From positions 1 through 15,914 of the forward strand of contig NZ_JAEQMG010000086.1 of assembly GCF_016680995.1 (NCBI RefSeq): DNA of 15,914 bases, in the 5' to 3' direction. The DNA is from Ruminococcus difficilis (GTDB lineage Bacteria; Bacillota_A; Clostridia; Oscillospirales; Acutalibacteraceae). A program made the translations under genes and the position numbers. Under the pieces are notes generated by a model. It saw only the letters and a list, made by a program, of their open reading frames with translations. It did not search any database and was not told the DNA's origin. Shown in pieces: positions 1-6,542 of this stretch. The first letter of the stretch is position 1; each line of letters begins with the position of its first letter.

Positions 1-12
1 CTCTTCCGATCT
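1..12 (+). other. Illumina adapter remnant
   Basis: The first 12 bases, CTCTTCCGATCT, are identical to the 3' end of the Illumina TruSeq adapter. This is library sequence, not genome, so the true contig starts at about base 13. Confidence 0.93.
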
Positions 13-71
13 AATTTTAAGAATGAGCGCGTGTCAGGTGCGTGTCGATCGCTTTTTGCTACTCAATTAAT

Positions 72-183
72 CGCGTGCGATACGCACGTCTTTTACGTGT
101 GAATGACCACTGCCTGACCACGTTTTCGGAGTTGAAAACTACACGTAACGCATTTCTTTTTTCTGTCGGCTGCGATGTGGCTG
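72..183 (+). repeat. Mobile-element leader repeat, copy A
   Basis: This block recurs in the same orientation at 14255-14412. Shared stretches include CGCGTGCGA(T/G)ACGCACGTC (72-90), CGTG-GAATGAC, a GAGTTGAAAAC segment and CGGCTGCGATGTGGCTG (167-183). It contains the hairpin CGTGCG-ATA-CGCACG and a CACGT/ACGTG pair (85-99). In both places an integrase homologue lies a few hundred bases downstream, so I infer it is the left-end regulatory region of the mobilizable element. A reading frame spans 42-278, but its codons are not conserved between copies (the frame slips at GGCTGCGATG), so I do not call it a gene. Confidence 0.7.
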
Positions 184-212
184 TCTGTTACCAAAAACAC
201 CAGATGACGCTC

Positions 213-241
213 TTGACAATGGATTTATTACGGGATATAAT
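213..241 (+). promoter_or_regulatory. Consensus sigma-A promoter for the element leader
   Basis: TTGACA at 213-218 and TATAAT at 236-241 are both perfect and are separated by exactly 17 bp. Transcription should start near 248 and run through the leader peptide and hairpin towards the integrase. Copy B keeps the TTGACA (14438-14443) but has no -10 at the right spacing. Confidence 0.85.
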
Positions 242-260
242 AAATAACACAGAGGAATAT

Positions 261-278
261 ATGGATTCATCCCTATAG
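261..278 (+). CDS. Possible five-residue leader peptide (MDSSL)
   Basis: ATG at 261 follows a GAGG motif (252-255) by five bases and opens the frame M-D-S-S-L, stopping with TAG at 276-278. The stop codon lies inside the first arm of the hairpin at 271-300. Placement of a short translated peptide between a strong promoter and a terminator-like hairpin resembles attenuation leaders of mobile-element genes, for example leaders in front of tet and erm genes. Function is inferred only from this arrangement. A longer frame sharing the same stop begins upstream of the promoter and is unlikely to be used. Confidence 0.35.
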   Translation: MDSSL

Positions 279-308
279 CTTGACAAACACCAAGTTATAG
301 GGGATTTT
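271..308 (+). terminator. Intrinsic terminator or attenuator
   Basis: CCCTATAGCTTG (271-282) pairs with CAAGTTATAGGG (291-302): 12 base pairs with one G-U, an eight-base loop, then GATTTTT. It sits between the promoter at 213-241 and the integrase gene, so read-through would be needed for integrase expression. The overlap with the MDSSL stop codon suggests translation-coupled control. Confidence 0.75.
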
Positions 309-465
309 TATGCCCAAAACAGCAATGTCCAGATTATAGCCCACTGGTTTGTGAAAATAGAGGTATGGAAGTAGCGATAGTTGGTTTTTCACATATTTTC
401 GCTCTCATTTCTGTTCTGTATTTCGCTGGATATTGACCGCTGCTGGTGGTAGTGTATTGAGTAAC

Positions 466-487
466 GATATCGAAGGAGGATGATATC
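466..487 (+). promoter_or_regulatory. Ribosome binding site enclosed in a GATATC hairpin
   Basis: AAGGAGG (473-479) is eight bases before the integrase ATG at 488. It is flanked by GATATC at 466-471 and 482-487, which can pair as a six-base stem with the Shine-Dalgarno in the ten-base loop. The stretch 310-465 holds no gene that I can support, only a long untranslated leader with a TGTGAAAA / TTTTCACA inverted pair (351-394). Confidence 0.6.
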
Positions 488-1126
488 ATGAAAAGAGAAT
501 TATTGGATAACGGCAACATCTGGCAGAAAAGCGATGGCAGATGGATCGGCATGGTACGGTACAAGGACGAATACGGAGTCACCAAGCGCAAGAGCTTTTC
601 AAGTAAGAAAAAGAAAACACTTCAAGCGAAGATGACGGAATATGTCGCTAACTTCCAAGATCAGGTCGCCAATTCCGATGAATCGCGGAAGCCATTGAAA
701 GAAGGCATGAAAAACTGGCTTCGGGTGTATAAGTACCCGGAGGTGGAGCGCACGACATACGACCGCTATGAATGCACCGCCGAGCATCAAATCTACCCAT
801 ACATCGGAAAGAAGCCGGTAGGTGACATAACACCTGCCGACATCAAAAAGTTACTTACGAAGCACATGAATGCCGGATACGCGTTCACAACGAGCAAGAA
901 AGCCTACTCACTGCTCAAGATGTATTTCAAGCAGCTCTATCAGGAGGGCGCGATTCCAAACAATCCGATGGCGATGATTGATATGACGAAGAAGGACAAC
1001 TACCTCGCAGCGCAGAACAAGGAAAGCAAGCCGCAATGCGATTTGGTGGTCGTGTTCACGGATGAAGAATTGGAGAAAATCAAAGCGGAAGCATTCAAAC
1101 GCTTCGCTAACGGCAAACCTCATTAA
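488..1126 (+). pseudogene. Tyrosine recombinase/integrase, N-terminal part only
   Basis: The 212-residue product has the first two domains of a Clostridia mobile-element integrase. An arm-binding AP2-like domain lies at about residues 7-50 (NGNIWQKSDGRWIG..., aromatic and basic), and a SAM-like core-binding domain at about 69-165 (MKNWLRVYKYPEVERTTYDRY...YPYIGKKPVGDI). FTDEELEKI near residue 190 is where the catalytic domain normally begins, but the frame stops at 1126, before the first catalytic Arg, the H-x-x-R and the Tyr. Full-length relatives are about 380-420 residues, so this protein cannot recombine DNA; it could at most bind it. The start is set by a strong Shine-Dalgarno. A fragment with the missing catalytic end lies at 6935-7180. 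A diverged copy of residues 69-138 is at 14843-15052. Confidence 0.85.
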
Positions 1127-1439
1127 AAAACGGTAATCTGATGTACAAAATCCTGCCGATTAAGCAGGCGGTGGATGCATTCCTCAGACGGCAACTTTTC
1201 AATTACGGCAGAAAAAGAAGACAATAAACGCCTGTTAGTATTGCACAAATCGAGTTCGGGCAGCAAAGTCGCAACGCAAGCAGGTAAAAGCGAGCCGTCC
1301 TTTGGTGGACGGCCCGCGAAGGACATCGGACGGCAGAGCCGACCGTTGTGCAGTTTTAGGAGAACACATGCAGCGTTTGTTGAGGGATTCCTCGGTATTT
1401 GCGGCGTTTGTGTGAAATGGTATTTTAATGGAGGAAACT
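1127..1439 (+). other. Intergenic oriT candidate upstream of the mobilisation genes
   Basis: This stretch of about 310 bp lies between the truncated integrase and the mob operon and carries no convincing gene. A 28-codon frame at 1141-1227 has no ribosome binding site. It does hold two strong GC-rich hairpins close together: GCCGTCC-TTTGGT-GGACGGC at 1294-1313 and CGGACGGC-AGA-GCCGACCG at 1327-1345 (one mismatch). Inverted repeats just upstream of a relaxosome accessory gene and relaxase are typical of oriT in MOBP systems. The nick site cannot be identified by eye, so this is inference from position and structure. Confidence 0.45.
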
Positions 1440-1850
1440 ATGGAAGAATACAAGAAAGTTACTATCAGCTTTACAAAGGAACAATTAGAAAAGTTGGATG
1501 AAATTATGTCAAAGGAGCAAGGCTATACGCGCAGTTCTTTGGTGCGCGAGGCGGTGGATTACTACCTTGGCTACCTCGCTCAAAAGGGAAGTGTCAGCTA
1601 TCTGTCACCCATCATCAGTCAAAATATCAAGCTGGTTCTGTCGCGCTTTGAAGAAAATCTGAGCGAGATGTTGTTCAAGTTAGCGGTTGAGGTGAGCAAA
1701 AGTAATATCCTTTCTGCTCGAAACAGTGACCTAAATGACTACGCTTTGAATTATTTGAACGACGTTTCTGAGCAGCTTGTTGCTGAACATAACGGTGTTC
1801 TCAACTTGGAAAAGGCGAGAGATTTCGTTGATGGAGAAGAAAATGGCTAA
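1440..1850 (+). CDS. Ribbon-helix-helix mobilisation accessory protein (MobC/CopG-like)
   Basis: The product has 136 residues. An N-terminal ribbon-helix-helix fold is visible at residues about 5-44: a basic beta strand (KKVTISFTKEQLEKL) followed by two helices with GYTRSSLVREAVDYYL. The rest is helical and of unknown fold. Such proteins bind oriT as dimers and help the relaxase nick, and they often repress their own operon. ATG 1440 is chosen because GGAGG at 1430-1434 sits five bases upstream; an ATG at 1428 in the same frame overlaps that site. The stop codon overlaps the relaxase start (ATGGCTAA at 1843-1850), so the two genes should be translationally coupled. No oligomer or DNA target is proven here. 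Confidence 0.8.
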   Translation: MEEYKKVTISFTKEQLEKLDEIMSKEQGYTRSSLVREAVDYYLGYLAQKGSVSYLSPIISQNIKLVLSRFEENLSEMLFKLAVEVSKSNILSARNSDLNDYALNYLNDVSEQLVAEHNGVLNLEKARDFVDGEENG

Positions 1851-3372
1851 GATAATTGTATCATGTCGCTTTCAAAAGAGCGCGAAAGATATGGCTGACC
1901 TCATAAGATATATGGCAACCCGTGAGGGCGTTGAGAAGTTGCCGAGCGGTGAAAAGTATAACATCGCCACTCAAAAACAGCACGACCTCATTCTTTCTGT
2001 GGTAAAGCACTTCCCTCAAAGCAAAAAGTTTCTCGAATATGATGACTATTATGCAATGCCCACAAGGGAAAACGCCAACGAGTTTCTCGACGCCGTTGCG
2101 GAAAGATACGCTGACCGCGCGGATGAATTGAAGGGCTTGGTGAGCTATATTTCCAACCGTCCCGGCGTAGAAAAAATCGGGTCGCACGGTTTGTTTACGC
2201 AATTCGATATGCCGATTGATCTCGATACTGTAGCGGAACGGGTCGCTAATCACGACGGCATTATCTGGACTGAGGTGGTCAGCCTTCGCCGTGAAGATGC
2301 CGAGCGTTTGCATTTCAACAACGCCGAAGCGTGGAAAAATCTCGTGCGTCGGAACATAAATGAGATTGCAAAAGCTCACAGGATCAAGATTGAGGATATA
2401 GAATGGTACGGAGCGTTCCATAACACGACGCACCATCCACATATTCATTTGATTATTCTCTTGAAAGGTCAAGAGGGATACCTTTCCGAGAAAGGTATCA
2501 AAGAGATGCGGCGAGCCTTCGGTCAGGATATTTTCCGTGACGAGCAATACAAGTTGGCGACCATAGAAACCGGCTATCGGAATCAATTGAAAGAACAGCT
2601 TGCAGATTTGTTACAGCAGCTTCGGACTCGGCAATCGATTCCAAACGCCGATTATTATCTTTTTCTATTGAGAAAAATCCAGGAGGAAGTTGAGCAGCAG
2701 AAGGGAAAGAAGCTCTACGGTTATCTGCCGAGAAAGGTGAAAAAGCTGGTAGATTTTGCTTTGCATGAGTTCGCAAAAGACGGTGATCTATCTGAAATCT
2801 ATTTAAAGTGGAACGAAGTCAACCGCGAAAAATTGAGTCTCTACTACGATACAAAGGATAAACCGGACGTGCCTATTGAGAAGAATCCCGAGCTTCGGTC
2901 GTTGAAAAATATACTCATCAGAACAGCGTTGAGTATGAATTTCAACGCGCAGACTACTGTAAATACTGCCCGACTTGGCTTCCTTTTCTCCATGTTGGCA
3001 AAACAAATTGTCAACAGCGCAGGCAAAAGGTTGGATGAACTCAACAAGATGATGCCCTTGCCTGACAACAAAGAGCGAGATAAAATCCGTGAGAAAAAGC
3101 TGGCTCACGGGCTGAAAGAAGGAGCAGACAGCAACGGAATCAACGAAGAAGTTTACGATAGCCAAGCCGCAGAAGGTATCCTGTCAATGCTTGACTACTT
3201 GATTTCACTAGGAAATCAGAATAGTTCCCAAGATACGCAAGAAGAACCTGTATCATCTGAAAATGAATATGATTTCGACAACGCCTATGCGGAATATCTG
3301 AACGACACTGATGACGGTCTTTATGAGGACGATACAGATGACGAGGATGAGTATTACGGCATGTCCATGTGA
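1843..3372 (+). CDS. MOBP-family (MobP3-like) relaxase
   Basis: The 509-residue product is the DNA-nicking transesterase that starts conjugative transfer at oriT. Tyr23 in LIRYMATREG matches the usual motif I Tyr of Clostridia MobP relaxases. The HUH metal site is HHPHIHL at residues 197-203, within FHNTTHHPHIHLII. The C-terminal half is charged and helical and ends in a very acidic tail (about 460-505, DTDDGLYEDDTDDEDEYY). The start at 1843 is preceded by GGAG six bases away and overlaps the stop of the accessory gene; an in-frame ATG at 1831 is the alternative. With no coupling protein or type IV secretion genes nearby, the element is mobilizable, not self-transmissible. A broken copy lies at 15053-15822. 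The family is confident; the MobP3 subfamily label rests on recalled sequence resemblance. Confidence 0.92.
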   Translation: MAKIIVSCRFQKSAKDMADLIRYMATREGVEKLPSGEKYNIATQKQHDLILSVVKHFPQSKKFLEYDDYYAMPTRENANEFLDAVAERYADRADELKGLVSYISNRPGVEKIGSHGLFTQFDMPIDLDTVAERVANHDGIIWTEVVSLRREDAERLHFNNAEAWKNLVRRNINEIAKAHRIKIEDIEWYGAFHNTTHHPHIHLIILLKGQEGYLSEKGIKEMRRAFGQDIFRDEQYKLATIETGYRNQLKEQLADLLQQLRTRQSIPNADYYLFLLRKIQEEVEQQKGKKLYGYLPRKVKKLVDFALHEFAKDGDLSEIYLKWNEVNREKLSLYYDTKDKPDVPIEKNPELRSLKNILIRTALSMNFNAQTTVNTARLGFLFSMLAKQIVNSAGKRLDELNKMMPLPDNKERDKIREKKLAHGLKEGADSNGINEEVYDSQAAEGILSMLDYLISLGNQNSSQDTQEEPVSSENEYDFDNAYAEYLNDTDDGLYEDDTDDEDEYYGMSM

Positions 3373-3388
3373 ACAGCGAGATTAGAGC

Positions 3389-3511
3389 CCTGTTTCGCCG
3401 TGTGTCGCCCCGTGTGCGATTTGTTGAGCAAAGACGGGTGTGTGTCCGACCGGATTGGTTGCGCGGTGTTGAGCCTTTGTTGCGGTTTGTAAGCAACAGC
3501 CCGTTTTAACA
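3389..3511 (+). repeat. Dispersed ~120-bp repeat, copy 1
   Basis: It starts CCTGTTTCGCCGTGTGTCGC and ends near GCGGTTTGTAAGCAACAGCCCG. Related copies in the same orientation are at 7223-7346 and 10204-10324. Similarity to copy 2 continues weakly to about 3546 (ATCC-TATTTGC-TAT). Internally it seems to be a degenerate dimer: GCCGTGTGTCGC...GCGATTTGTTGAG, then GCGGTGTTGAGC...GCGGTTTGTAAGC. It begins 16 bp after the relaxase stop codon. Confidence 0.8.
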
Positions 3512-3554
3512 GGTCGGCAGCAGTCATATCCATATTTGCTTATTGTAGACACCC

Positions 3555-3585
3555 TTTTTACTATACACGTAGTGTATAGTAAAAA
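3555..3585. repeat. Perfect 14-bp inverted repeat
   Basis: TTTTTACTATACAC (3555-3568), a GTA centre and GTGTATAGTAAAAA (3572-3585) form a perfect hairpin with T and A runs at the ends. It could act as a bidirectional terminator for the relaxase operon, or mark an element boundary. The flanks CCC (3552-3554) and CCC (3587-3589) do not pair. Confidence 0.75.
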
Positions 3586-3636
3586 ACCCGCGATGACGTT
3601 AGCGGATAAACTAAAATCGAATAGGATATATGAATG

Positions 3637-3666
3637 ACAGCTGCCGATATTTGGCGGCTGTTTTAT
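3637..3666 (+). terminator. Terminator-like hairpin
   Basis: ACAGCTGCC (3637-3645) pairs with GGCGGCTGT (3653-3661) with one G-U and is followed by TTTATA. It lies between the relaxase region and the ribbon-helix-helix remnant, and the gene it originally served is not evident. Confidence 0.6.
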
Positions 3667-3685
3667 ATGAATAAAGAAATATTAA

Positions 3686-3799
3686 AAATCTCACTTTATA
3701 ACCGACTATGAAGGCCGTTCGGCAAACAGTCAGATATTGATTCTGATTCGTGACGCAATCGAGAAGTTAGAGGAAAAACACGGTAAGATCGAGATATAA
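3686..3799 (+). pseudogene. Arc-like ribbon-helix-helix protein, C-terminal remnant
   Basis: A frame immediately after a stop codon (3683-3685) and lacking any ATG reads ...DYEGRSANSQILILIRDAIEKLEEKHGKIEI, ending at TAA 3797-3799. This resembles the last 35 or so residues of small Arc-type DNA-binding proteins of Clostridia (GRS-N-I...IR..I..FE..HG.I). The N-terminal beta strand and first helix are missing, so it is a decayed gene. It is followed directly by the terminator at 3808-3848. Confidence 0.55.
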
Positions 3800-3807
3800 A
3801 AAATGCC

Positions 3808-3848
3808 TCCGTTTGGATTTTCACATTTCCAAACGGAAACTGTTTTTT
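3808..3848. terminator. Bidirectional terminator
   Basis: TCCGTTTGGA (3808-3817) pairs perfectly with TCCAAACGGA (3828-3837). A T run follows on the plus strand (GTTTTTTCC), and on the minus strand the run opposite 3798-3803 gives TTTTTT. It would stop the tetR gene on the minus strand and the remnant gene on the plus strand. Confidence 0.8.
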
Positions 3849-3869
3849 CCGGCTCTTTTGCAAGTGCCT

Positions 3870-4394
3870 TCATTCAATATCCAGATAATCCATGATTTCC
3901 GCTAAATGAGCCGCAATCTGCTGTTTATCCTCAGACTCTCTGTGCTCCAGGGTGTACAGCATACACCCAAGCAGACCGCCGATATCCTTATAGAATCTGG
4001 TTTTGTCATTCTCGATATCAATGCCGACCTTCGGATAAAAGCCGATCAGAAAATTTCTGAACAGCAAAAAAGCCTTGTTAAATAAATTTGCCTGCAAAAT
4101 ATAATGCCCGGGGGAGTCATTGTCGATCAGATTGATAAGCATACCGAACACCTTCGGCTTTGAGCTGATTTGATCGTTCAGCAGGTTTTCCTCCAATCGT
4201 ATCAGCTCCTCCCTGAATCGGTTCAGGAGGATATCGTCCTTTTCCTCATAATTGCGGTAATATGCCATCCGGGATACGCCTGCGCGCTCCGTGATATCCG
4301 TTACGCTGATTTTGTTGTATGGTTTGACCTTCATCAAGGCGATCAAAGCGTCATAGATACAATCAATCGCCAAAATATGCGCGCTGTTGCTCAT
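3870..4394 (-). CDS. TetR/AcrR-family repressor of the lipid operon
   Basis: The 174-residue product has an N-terminal TetR DNA-binding domain at about 10-57: a helix from IDCIYDALIALM, then ISVTDITERAGVSRMAYYRNYEEKDDIL containing the helix-turn-helix (VTDITERAGVSRMAYYRNY). The remainder is helical and should hold the ligand pocket; the ligand is unknown. The gene diverges from the 4547-6519 operon across about 150 bp containing a palindromic operator, the standard arrangement for local autoregulation and repression. The start ATG (4392-4394 on the minus strand) has AGGAAAG about nine bases upstream. A possible minus-strand promoter, TTACAG-18-TATAAT, overlaps the operator. The recognition helix closely resembles that of the second TetR at 9128-9655 (both YRNYE-K). 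Confidence 0.88.
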   Translation of the reverse strand: MSNSAHILAIDCIYDALIALMKVKPYNKISVTDITERAGVSRMAYYRNYEEKDDILLNRFREELIRLEENLLNDQISSKPKVFGMLINLIDNDSPGHYILQANLFNKAFLLFRNFLIGFYPKVGIDIENDKTRFYKDIGGLLGCMLYTLEHRESEDKQQIAAHLAEIMDYLDIE

Positions 4395-4400
4395 TAGGTT

Positions 4401-4434
4401 ACACTTTCCTGTCGTTTGTCACACTTCCCTGTCG
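4401..4434. repeat. Direct repeat with 20-bp period in the tetR leader
   Basis: ACACTTTCCTGTCG (4401-4414) and ACACTTCCCTGTCG (4421-4434) differ at one base and start exactly 20 bp apart, close to two helical turns. The reverse complement of GGTTACACTTTCC (4398-4410) recurs as GGAAGTGTAACC (5378-5389) just upstream of the glycosyltransferase. These may be extra regulator sites. Confidence 0.5.
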
Positions 4435-4439
4435 AAATA

Positions 4440-4468
4440 TTGACTTTGGAAAGTGAACTAATTATAAT
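4440..4468 (+). promoter_or_regulatory. Near-consensus promoter of the lipid operon
   Basis: TTGACT (4440-4445), a 17-bp spacer and TATAAT (4463-4468). The predicted start is near 4475, immediately before the operator at 4478-4491, so a bound repressor would block the polymerase. Confidence 0.88.
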
Positions 4469-4477
4469 AAAATAAAC

Positions 4478-4491
4478 GTTACATCTGTAAC
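4478..4491. promoter_or_regulatory. Palindromic operator, probable TetR site
   Basis: GTTACA-TC-TGTAAC is a perfect two-fold symmetric site located at the predicted transcription start. Further GTGTAAC/GTTACAC half sites lie at 4399-4404 and 4500-4506. Assignment to the divergent TetR is inferred from position. Confidence 0.7.
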
Positions 4492-4546
4492 AGATACAAG
4501 TGTAACACAAGAATAATAAAAAATCAATATTTAGGAGGAAATTTAC

Positions 4547-4795
4547 ATGGAAGAAAAGGATATGAACGTTGAAATGACAGAAGAAACCGTTGTGGATGAA
4601 ACGACCGAAGCGGAAACAGCGGGATCCGAAGCTATTCTCAAAAGAAAATCATGCTGCAAAAAGACGGATGAGCCGGATTGCAAATCAAAGAATCCGGTTT
4701 GCGCGGCAATCGCTGTCGGAGCGGCGTGCTGTATGGTTTTGGCGGCGGCAGGGTGCGCGTTGTGGTTTTGGAAAAAGTGCTGCGAAGACAAATAA
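4547..4795 (+). CDS. Small acidic, Cys-rich, single-span membrane peptide
   Basis: The product has 82 residues. The first 27 are strongly acidic (MEEKDMNVEMTEETVVDE...), followed by a basic Cys-rich linker (RKSCCKKTDEPDCK) and one hydrophobic helix at about 52-75 ending in WFWKKCCEDK. Nine Cys are present, three within or at the edge of the membrane span. There is no cleavable signal peptide. AGGAGG at 4533-4538 is eight bases before ATG, and it is the first gene of the TetR-controlled operon. I do not recognise the family. Given the two lipid enzymes behind it, it could tether or regulate them at the membrane, or bind metal or redox partners through its Cys pairs. Both ideas are inference. 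Confidence 0.75.
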   Translation: MEEKDMNVEMTEETVVDETTEAETAGSEAILKRKSCCKKTDEPDCKSKNPVCAAIAVGAACCMVLAAAGCALWFWKKCCEDK

Positions 4796-4869
4796 TAAGC
4801 AGGCGGTTGGATAAGGGTATGCTCCGCTTGATTTGATCACAATGTATTTTGACGGGGATGGGATATACA

Positions 4870-5358
4870 ATGGACGGTTTTTTGAAATGCTTTATATATT
4901 TGACAAGCGTGGGAATGCTTGCTTTTTTTGCGGGAAGGTTTATTCCGAAGTCATGGATAAACCCCGATATCTTTCCTTATAAAACTTGTCGATTTGAGAA
5001 TGACGGACGTTTTTATGAGCAGTTCGGCGTGCGGAAATGGCAAACCAAGGTTTTGGATATGAGCAAGATTTTTCCTAAGATAATTCCGCAAAAGAAAATA
5101 AATGGCGATTTGCAGGACTCGCTGCCGTTAATGATCAAAGAAACCTGTATCGCTGAGCTGATACACTGGATCCTTTTTATCCCTGTCTTGTACTGTTTAT
5201 CACTTTGGGAAGGGCTCGGGGGCGTTATTATTGTTACCCTCTATGAATTATTTAATATCCCCTATATTATGATTCAGCGATATAACCGCCCCCGACTCAT
5301 CAATACATTAAAACGGATGAAAAGAAGAGATCCTTCGGCAATTCAGGCAGCGGGATAA
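4870..5358 (+). CDS. CrtO-like glycosyl acyltransferase family membrane protein
   Basis: The 162-residue product resembles glycosyl-4,4'-diaponeurosporenoate acyltransferase (CrtO of staphylococci, about 165 residues), which acylates the sugar of a glycolipid. Visible family features are an N-terminal membrane helix, F-NP--F-YK---FENDGRFY, FGVRKWQTK, ETCIAELIHW, a second hydrophobic segment (WILFIPVLYCLSL and GVIIVTLYELF) and IQRYNRPRLI. ATG 4870 is chosen because GGGA lies six bases upstream; TTG 4849 and ATG 4858 in the same frame are alternatives. It lies between the Cys-rich peptide and a glycolipid glycosyltransferase, so a two-step synthesis of an acylated glycolipid is plausible. No carotenoid genes are visible, so the carotenoid substrate should not be assumed. 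The family assignment comes from remembered motifs. Confidence 0.75.
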   Translation: MDGFLKCFIYLTSVGMLAFFAGRFIPKSWINPDIFPYKTCRFENDGRFYEQFGVRKWQTKVLDMSKIFPKIIPQKKINGDLQDSLPLMIKETCIAELIHWILFIPVLYCLSLWEGLGGVIIVTLYELFNIPYIMIQRYNRPRLINTLKRMKRRDPSAIQAAG

Positions 5359-5394
5359 TACTATGCGTTTTTGAAATGGAAGTGTAACCAAAAA

Positions 5395-6519
5395 ATGTCT
5401 ACCCTGATTCTAAGCGCCAACACGGGAGAAGGACATAACTCCTGCGCGAAGGCGATCAAAGAATATTACGATTCCGTCGGTGAAGAATGTGTTTGCATAG
5501 ACGGCTTGGGATTTATCTCGCCGCAAGCCGCTCAAATCTTTTCTAAAGGGCATTCCTTTGTTTACCGATATACGCCGTGGCTGTTCAAGTACGGCTACAG
5601 ATATAGTGAGGAACATCCCAATGTTTTTCAGGACGGATCGACCATTTATCGGTTTATGACTCAGGGCAGCGAACGGATGTATCAATATATCTCAAAAGGC
5701 GGTTACGACACTGTGATCTGCGTACACCCGTTTACCGCGTTTATGCTGACCGATATGCTTAACAAGCACCCGATGAAGCTTGCGACCTGCTTTGTATCAA
5801 CCGATTATACCTGCAGTCCGGGCACTAAGAGCAGTAATCTTGATTACTATTTTATCCCCGACGAATCATTGACGAAGGATTTTACAAACGAAACTATCAC
5901 GGAAGAAAAAATCATCCCTTACGGTATTCCCGTCAGGCAGATGTTCTGTATCTCCCAAGCCGAATCGGACGCGAAAATCGACGCGGGCATCCTGCCGGAA
6001 CACAATCACCTCTTGGTGATGGGCGGCAGCATGGGCTGCGGCCCGATGAAAAAGCTGATCCAGGAGATCGCGAAAAAAATGCCGCCGGATTGGGAGATGA
6101 CGGTCGTCTGCGGCCGCAACGAAAAGCTTTTTCAAAGGCTGGAGAATAAATACAGCGAAAACGGATCGGTGCATATCCGCGGCTTTGTAGAGGATATGGG
6201 CGCCTTGATGGACAGCGCTGACCTGTATTTGACTAAGCCGGGCGGCGCCAGCGTGACGGAAGCGCAAATGAAGAATTTGCCGATGGTATTCGTCGACGCG
6301 GTAGCGGGCTGCGAGGAATATAATCTCTTCTATTTTCTTGAAAAGGGCGCGGCGGAAACGGGAGCCTCTGTTGATGAGATCACAAACTCTTGTCTGCGTT
6401 TGATGACAAGCGACCTTAACCGCCGTGAGATGAAAGAGCACCTGCGGGCGATCTCAAACAAGGACGTAGCAAAGACGATCTATCAGACAATGAAACAGCT
6501 GGCTGATCAAAGCAGGTAA
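5395..6519 (+). CDS. Processive diacylglycerol glycosyltransferase-like enzyme (MGDG synthase/UgtP type)
   Basis: The 374-residue product is a GT28 (MurG-like) enzyme that should transfer sugar from a UDP-sugar to a membrane lipid, probably diacylglycerol. The N-terminal acceptor domain opens LILSANTGEGHNS (residues 4-16), the MGDG-synthase signature. The C-terminal nucleotide-sugar domain has LLVMGGSMGCGPM (about 206-218), the VHIRGFVEDM loop and LTKPGGASVTEA (about 279-290). No membrane segment is present; such enzymes are peripheral. ATG 5395 is chosen because the family begins right at this motif and GGAAG lies 12 bases upstream; an in-frame TTG at 5371 would add eight residues but lacks a good site. 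It is the last gene of the TetR-controlled operon, 36 bp after the acyltransferase. The exact sugar and lipid cannot be read from sequence. Confidence 0.88.
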   Translation: MSTLILSANTGEGHNSCAKAIKEYYDSVGEECVCIDGLGFISPQAAQIFSKGHSFVYRYTPWLFKYGYRYSEEHPNVFQDGSTIYRFMTQGSERMYQYISKGGYDTVICVHPFTAFMLTDMLNKHPMKLATCFVSTDYTCSPGTKSSNLDYYFIPDESLTKDFTNETITEEKIIPYGIPVRQMFCISQAESDAKIDAGILPEHNHLLVMGGSMGCGPMKKLIQEIAKKMPPDWEMTVVCGRNEKLFQRLENKYSENGSVHIRGFVEDMGALMDSADLYLTKPGGASVTEAQMKNLPMVFVDAVAGCEEYNLFYFLEKGAAETGASVDEITNSCLRLMTSDLNRREMKEHLRAISNKDVAKTIYQTMKQLADQSR

Positions 6520-6542
6520 AAAGTCTAAGGAACAGAATTGAT

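Noticed and set aside
42..278. A 78-codon plus-strand frame over the leader repeat
   Set aside because: It runs through the promoter, its codons are not conserved in the second copy, and only its last five codons have a ribosome site.
1141..1227. A 28-codon frame (MYKILPIKQAVDAFL...) between integrase and the mob operon
   Set aside because: No ribosome binding site and no recognisable family; it falls inside the region proposed as oriT.
1861..2586. A 241-codon minus-strand frame opposite the relaxase
   Set aside because: It is antisense to a well-supported relaxase gene, with unremarkable composition and no ribosome site.
5866..6441. A 191-codon minus-strand frame opposite the glycosyltransferase
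   Set aside because: It is antisense to a clear GT28 gene and His/Arg-rich in the way expected of a shadow frame.
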